Assembly (NCBI GenBank): GCA_913040875.1
Contig: CAJWHX010000029.1
Coordinates: 1-15,632, forward strand
Direction: 5' to 3'
Source: an uncultured Pseudomonadota bacterium
Lineage (GTDB): Bacteria > Myxococcota > UBA796
DNA length: 15,632 nt
Position numbers and translations under genes: made by a program. The notes below the pieces were generated by a model that saw only the letters and a program-made list of their open reading frames with translations, made no database searches and had not been told where the DNA came from. Of the stretch, positions 15,343-15,632 are shown one piece after another. Each line of letters starts with the position of its first letter. Position 1 is the stretch's first letter.

Positions 15343-15373
15343 TGGTTATTTAAGAATAACATTACAAAATAAA

Positions 15374-15547
15374 ATGACAAGTAATAACATTTCATCTAGT
15401 AGGAAAAGCAAGCAGGTTGATGTACACGTAGGTAAAAGATTAAAACAACGCCGTATGTTATTAGGCCTAACTCAAATGGAATTGGCTAATAGGCTAGGAA
15501 TTTCATTTCAACAAATATTACTTATGTTGGTGGATCCGGAGGAATAA
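15374..15547 (+). pseudogene. XRE-type helix-turn-helix regulator, truncated within the DNA-binding domain
   Basis: From the ATG at 15374 the product has 57 residues, of which VDVHVGKRLKQRRMLLGLTQ (residues 14-33) and MELANRLGISFQQI are the first helices of an XRE domain. Family members continue after FQQI with a stretch like QKYE(R/K)GxNRI and reach about 120-140 residues. Here the frame instead gives LLMLVDPEE and stops, so the recognition region is incomplete and the protein is unlikely to bind DNA. A GTG at 15338 could extend the start by 12 residues but has no better ribosome site; neither start has a clear one. The segment is about 33% G+C against about 50% for the neighbouring genes, and its codons favour TTA and AAA, which suggests a foreign origin. 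It may be a broken gene, a frameshift or an assembly join. Confidence 0.6.
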
Positions 15548-15632
15548 GCTTTGCATTAGATGGTAATTCATTTGGAGTACTTGATATATATAAGAAACGA
15601 CTTGAACCGTATGTACCATTTCCACATTTTTC
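15493..15632 (+). other. open frame overlapping the XRE remnant and running off the window
   Basis: In the frame one base back from the XRE frame the sequence is open from 15493 to the last base, reading in part YVGGSGGISFALDGN and then FGVLDIYKKRLEPYVPFPHF. The Gly-rich start and the charged helix followed by an aromatic tail look protein-like rather than random, but the frame has no ATG and no ribosome site at a sensible place. It could be the real downstream part of a gene joined to the XRE segment by a frameshift or deletion. I recognise no family in so short a piece. Confidence 0.3.

Noticed and set aside
15533..15552. BamHI (GGATCC) and HindIII (AAGCTT) sites 8 bases apart near the XRE break, suggesting a cloning join
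   Set aside because: Six-base sites this close can occur by chance, and the flanking sequence shows no vector-like features; read data would be needed.
1..15632. CRISPR arrays, tRNA or rRNA genes, insertion sequences
   Set aside because: I saw no regularly spaced direct repeats, no tRNA cloverleaf or rRNA segments, and no transposase or terminal inverted repeats on either strand.

Overview
The window reads as a bacterial chromosome segment of about 50% GC from a Myxococcota-like (former Deltaproteobacteria) Gram-negative organism. The best lineage clue is the DUF2330 protein, which ends in a MYXO-CTERM tail: a Gly-Cys cluster, one membrane segment, then an Arg-rich end. A tripartite RND pump with a TolC-type outer-membrane channel confirms a double membrane. 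The lineage call is inference. Nearly every base is in or next to a gene, and no gene-free stretch exceeds 300 bases.

Layout. (1) 2-538, plus strand: the C-terminal end of a gene entering from the left, closing with a Trp-rich membrane anchor. (2) 607-3945, minus: fadB-fadA, the fatty-acid beta-oxidation multienzyme pair. Its divergent promoter region has a strong -35 box and an 18-bp palindrome that closely resembles the FadR operator of Bacillus. (3) 4160-4699, plus: a small protein with an N-terminal Cys cluster (zinc-ribbon-like), one membrane segment and an acidic tail. (4) 4767-8625, minus: a four-gene run led by the DUF2330/MYXO-CTERM protein, followed by a membrane protein and two proteins I do not recognise. 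(5) 8790-8948, plus: a 52-codon YqaE/Pmp3-family membrane peptide. (6) 8953-15263, minus: a tight operon of PAP2 phosphatase, TolC-like channel, membrane-fusion lipoprotein and RND transporter, which together make a complete envelope-spanning efflux pump plus a lipid-phosphate phosphatase. (7) 15374-15632, plus: an AT-rich end (90 G+C in 272 bases by hand count from 15361). It holds an XRE-type regulator cut off inside its helix-turn-helix, followed by an overlapping open frame that runs off the window.

The most notable observations are the Bacillus-FadR-like operator at fadBA, the unrecognised genes trailing the DUF2330 gene, the lack of positive charge in the signal peptides of all four plainly exported proteins, and the broken regulator at the compositional boundary on the right. 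I did not find a clear new defence or mobile system; the right end is where one might begin.
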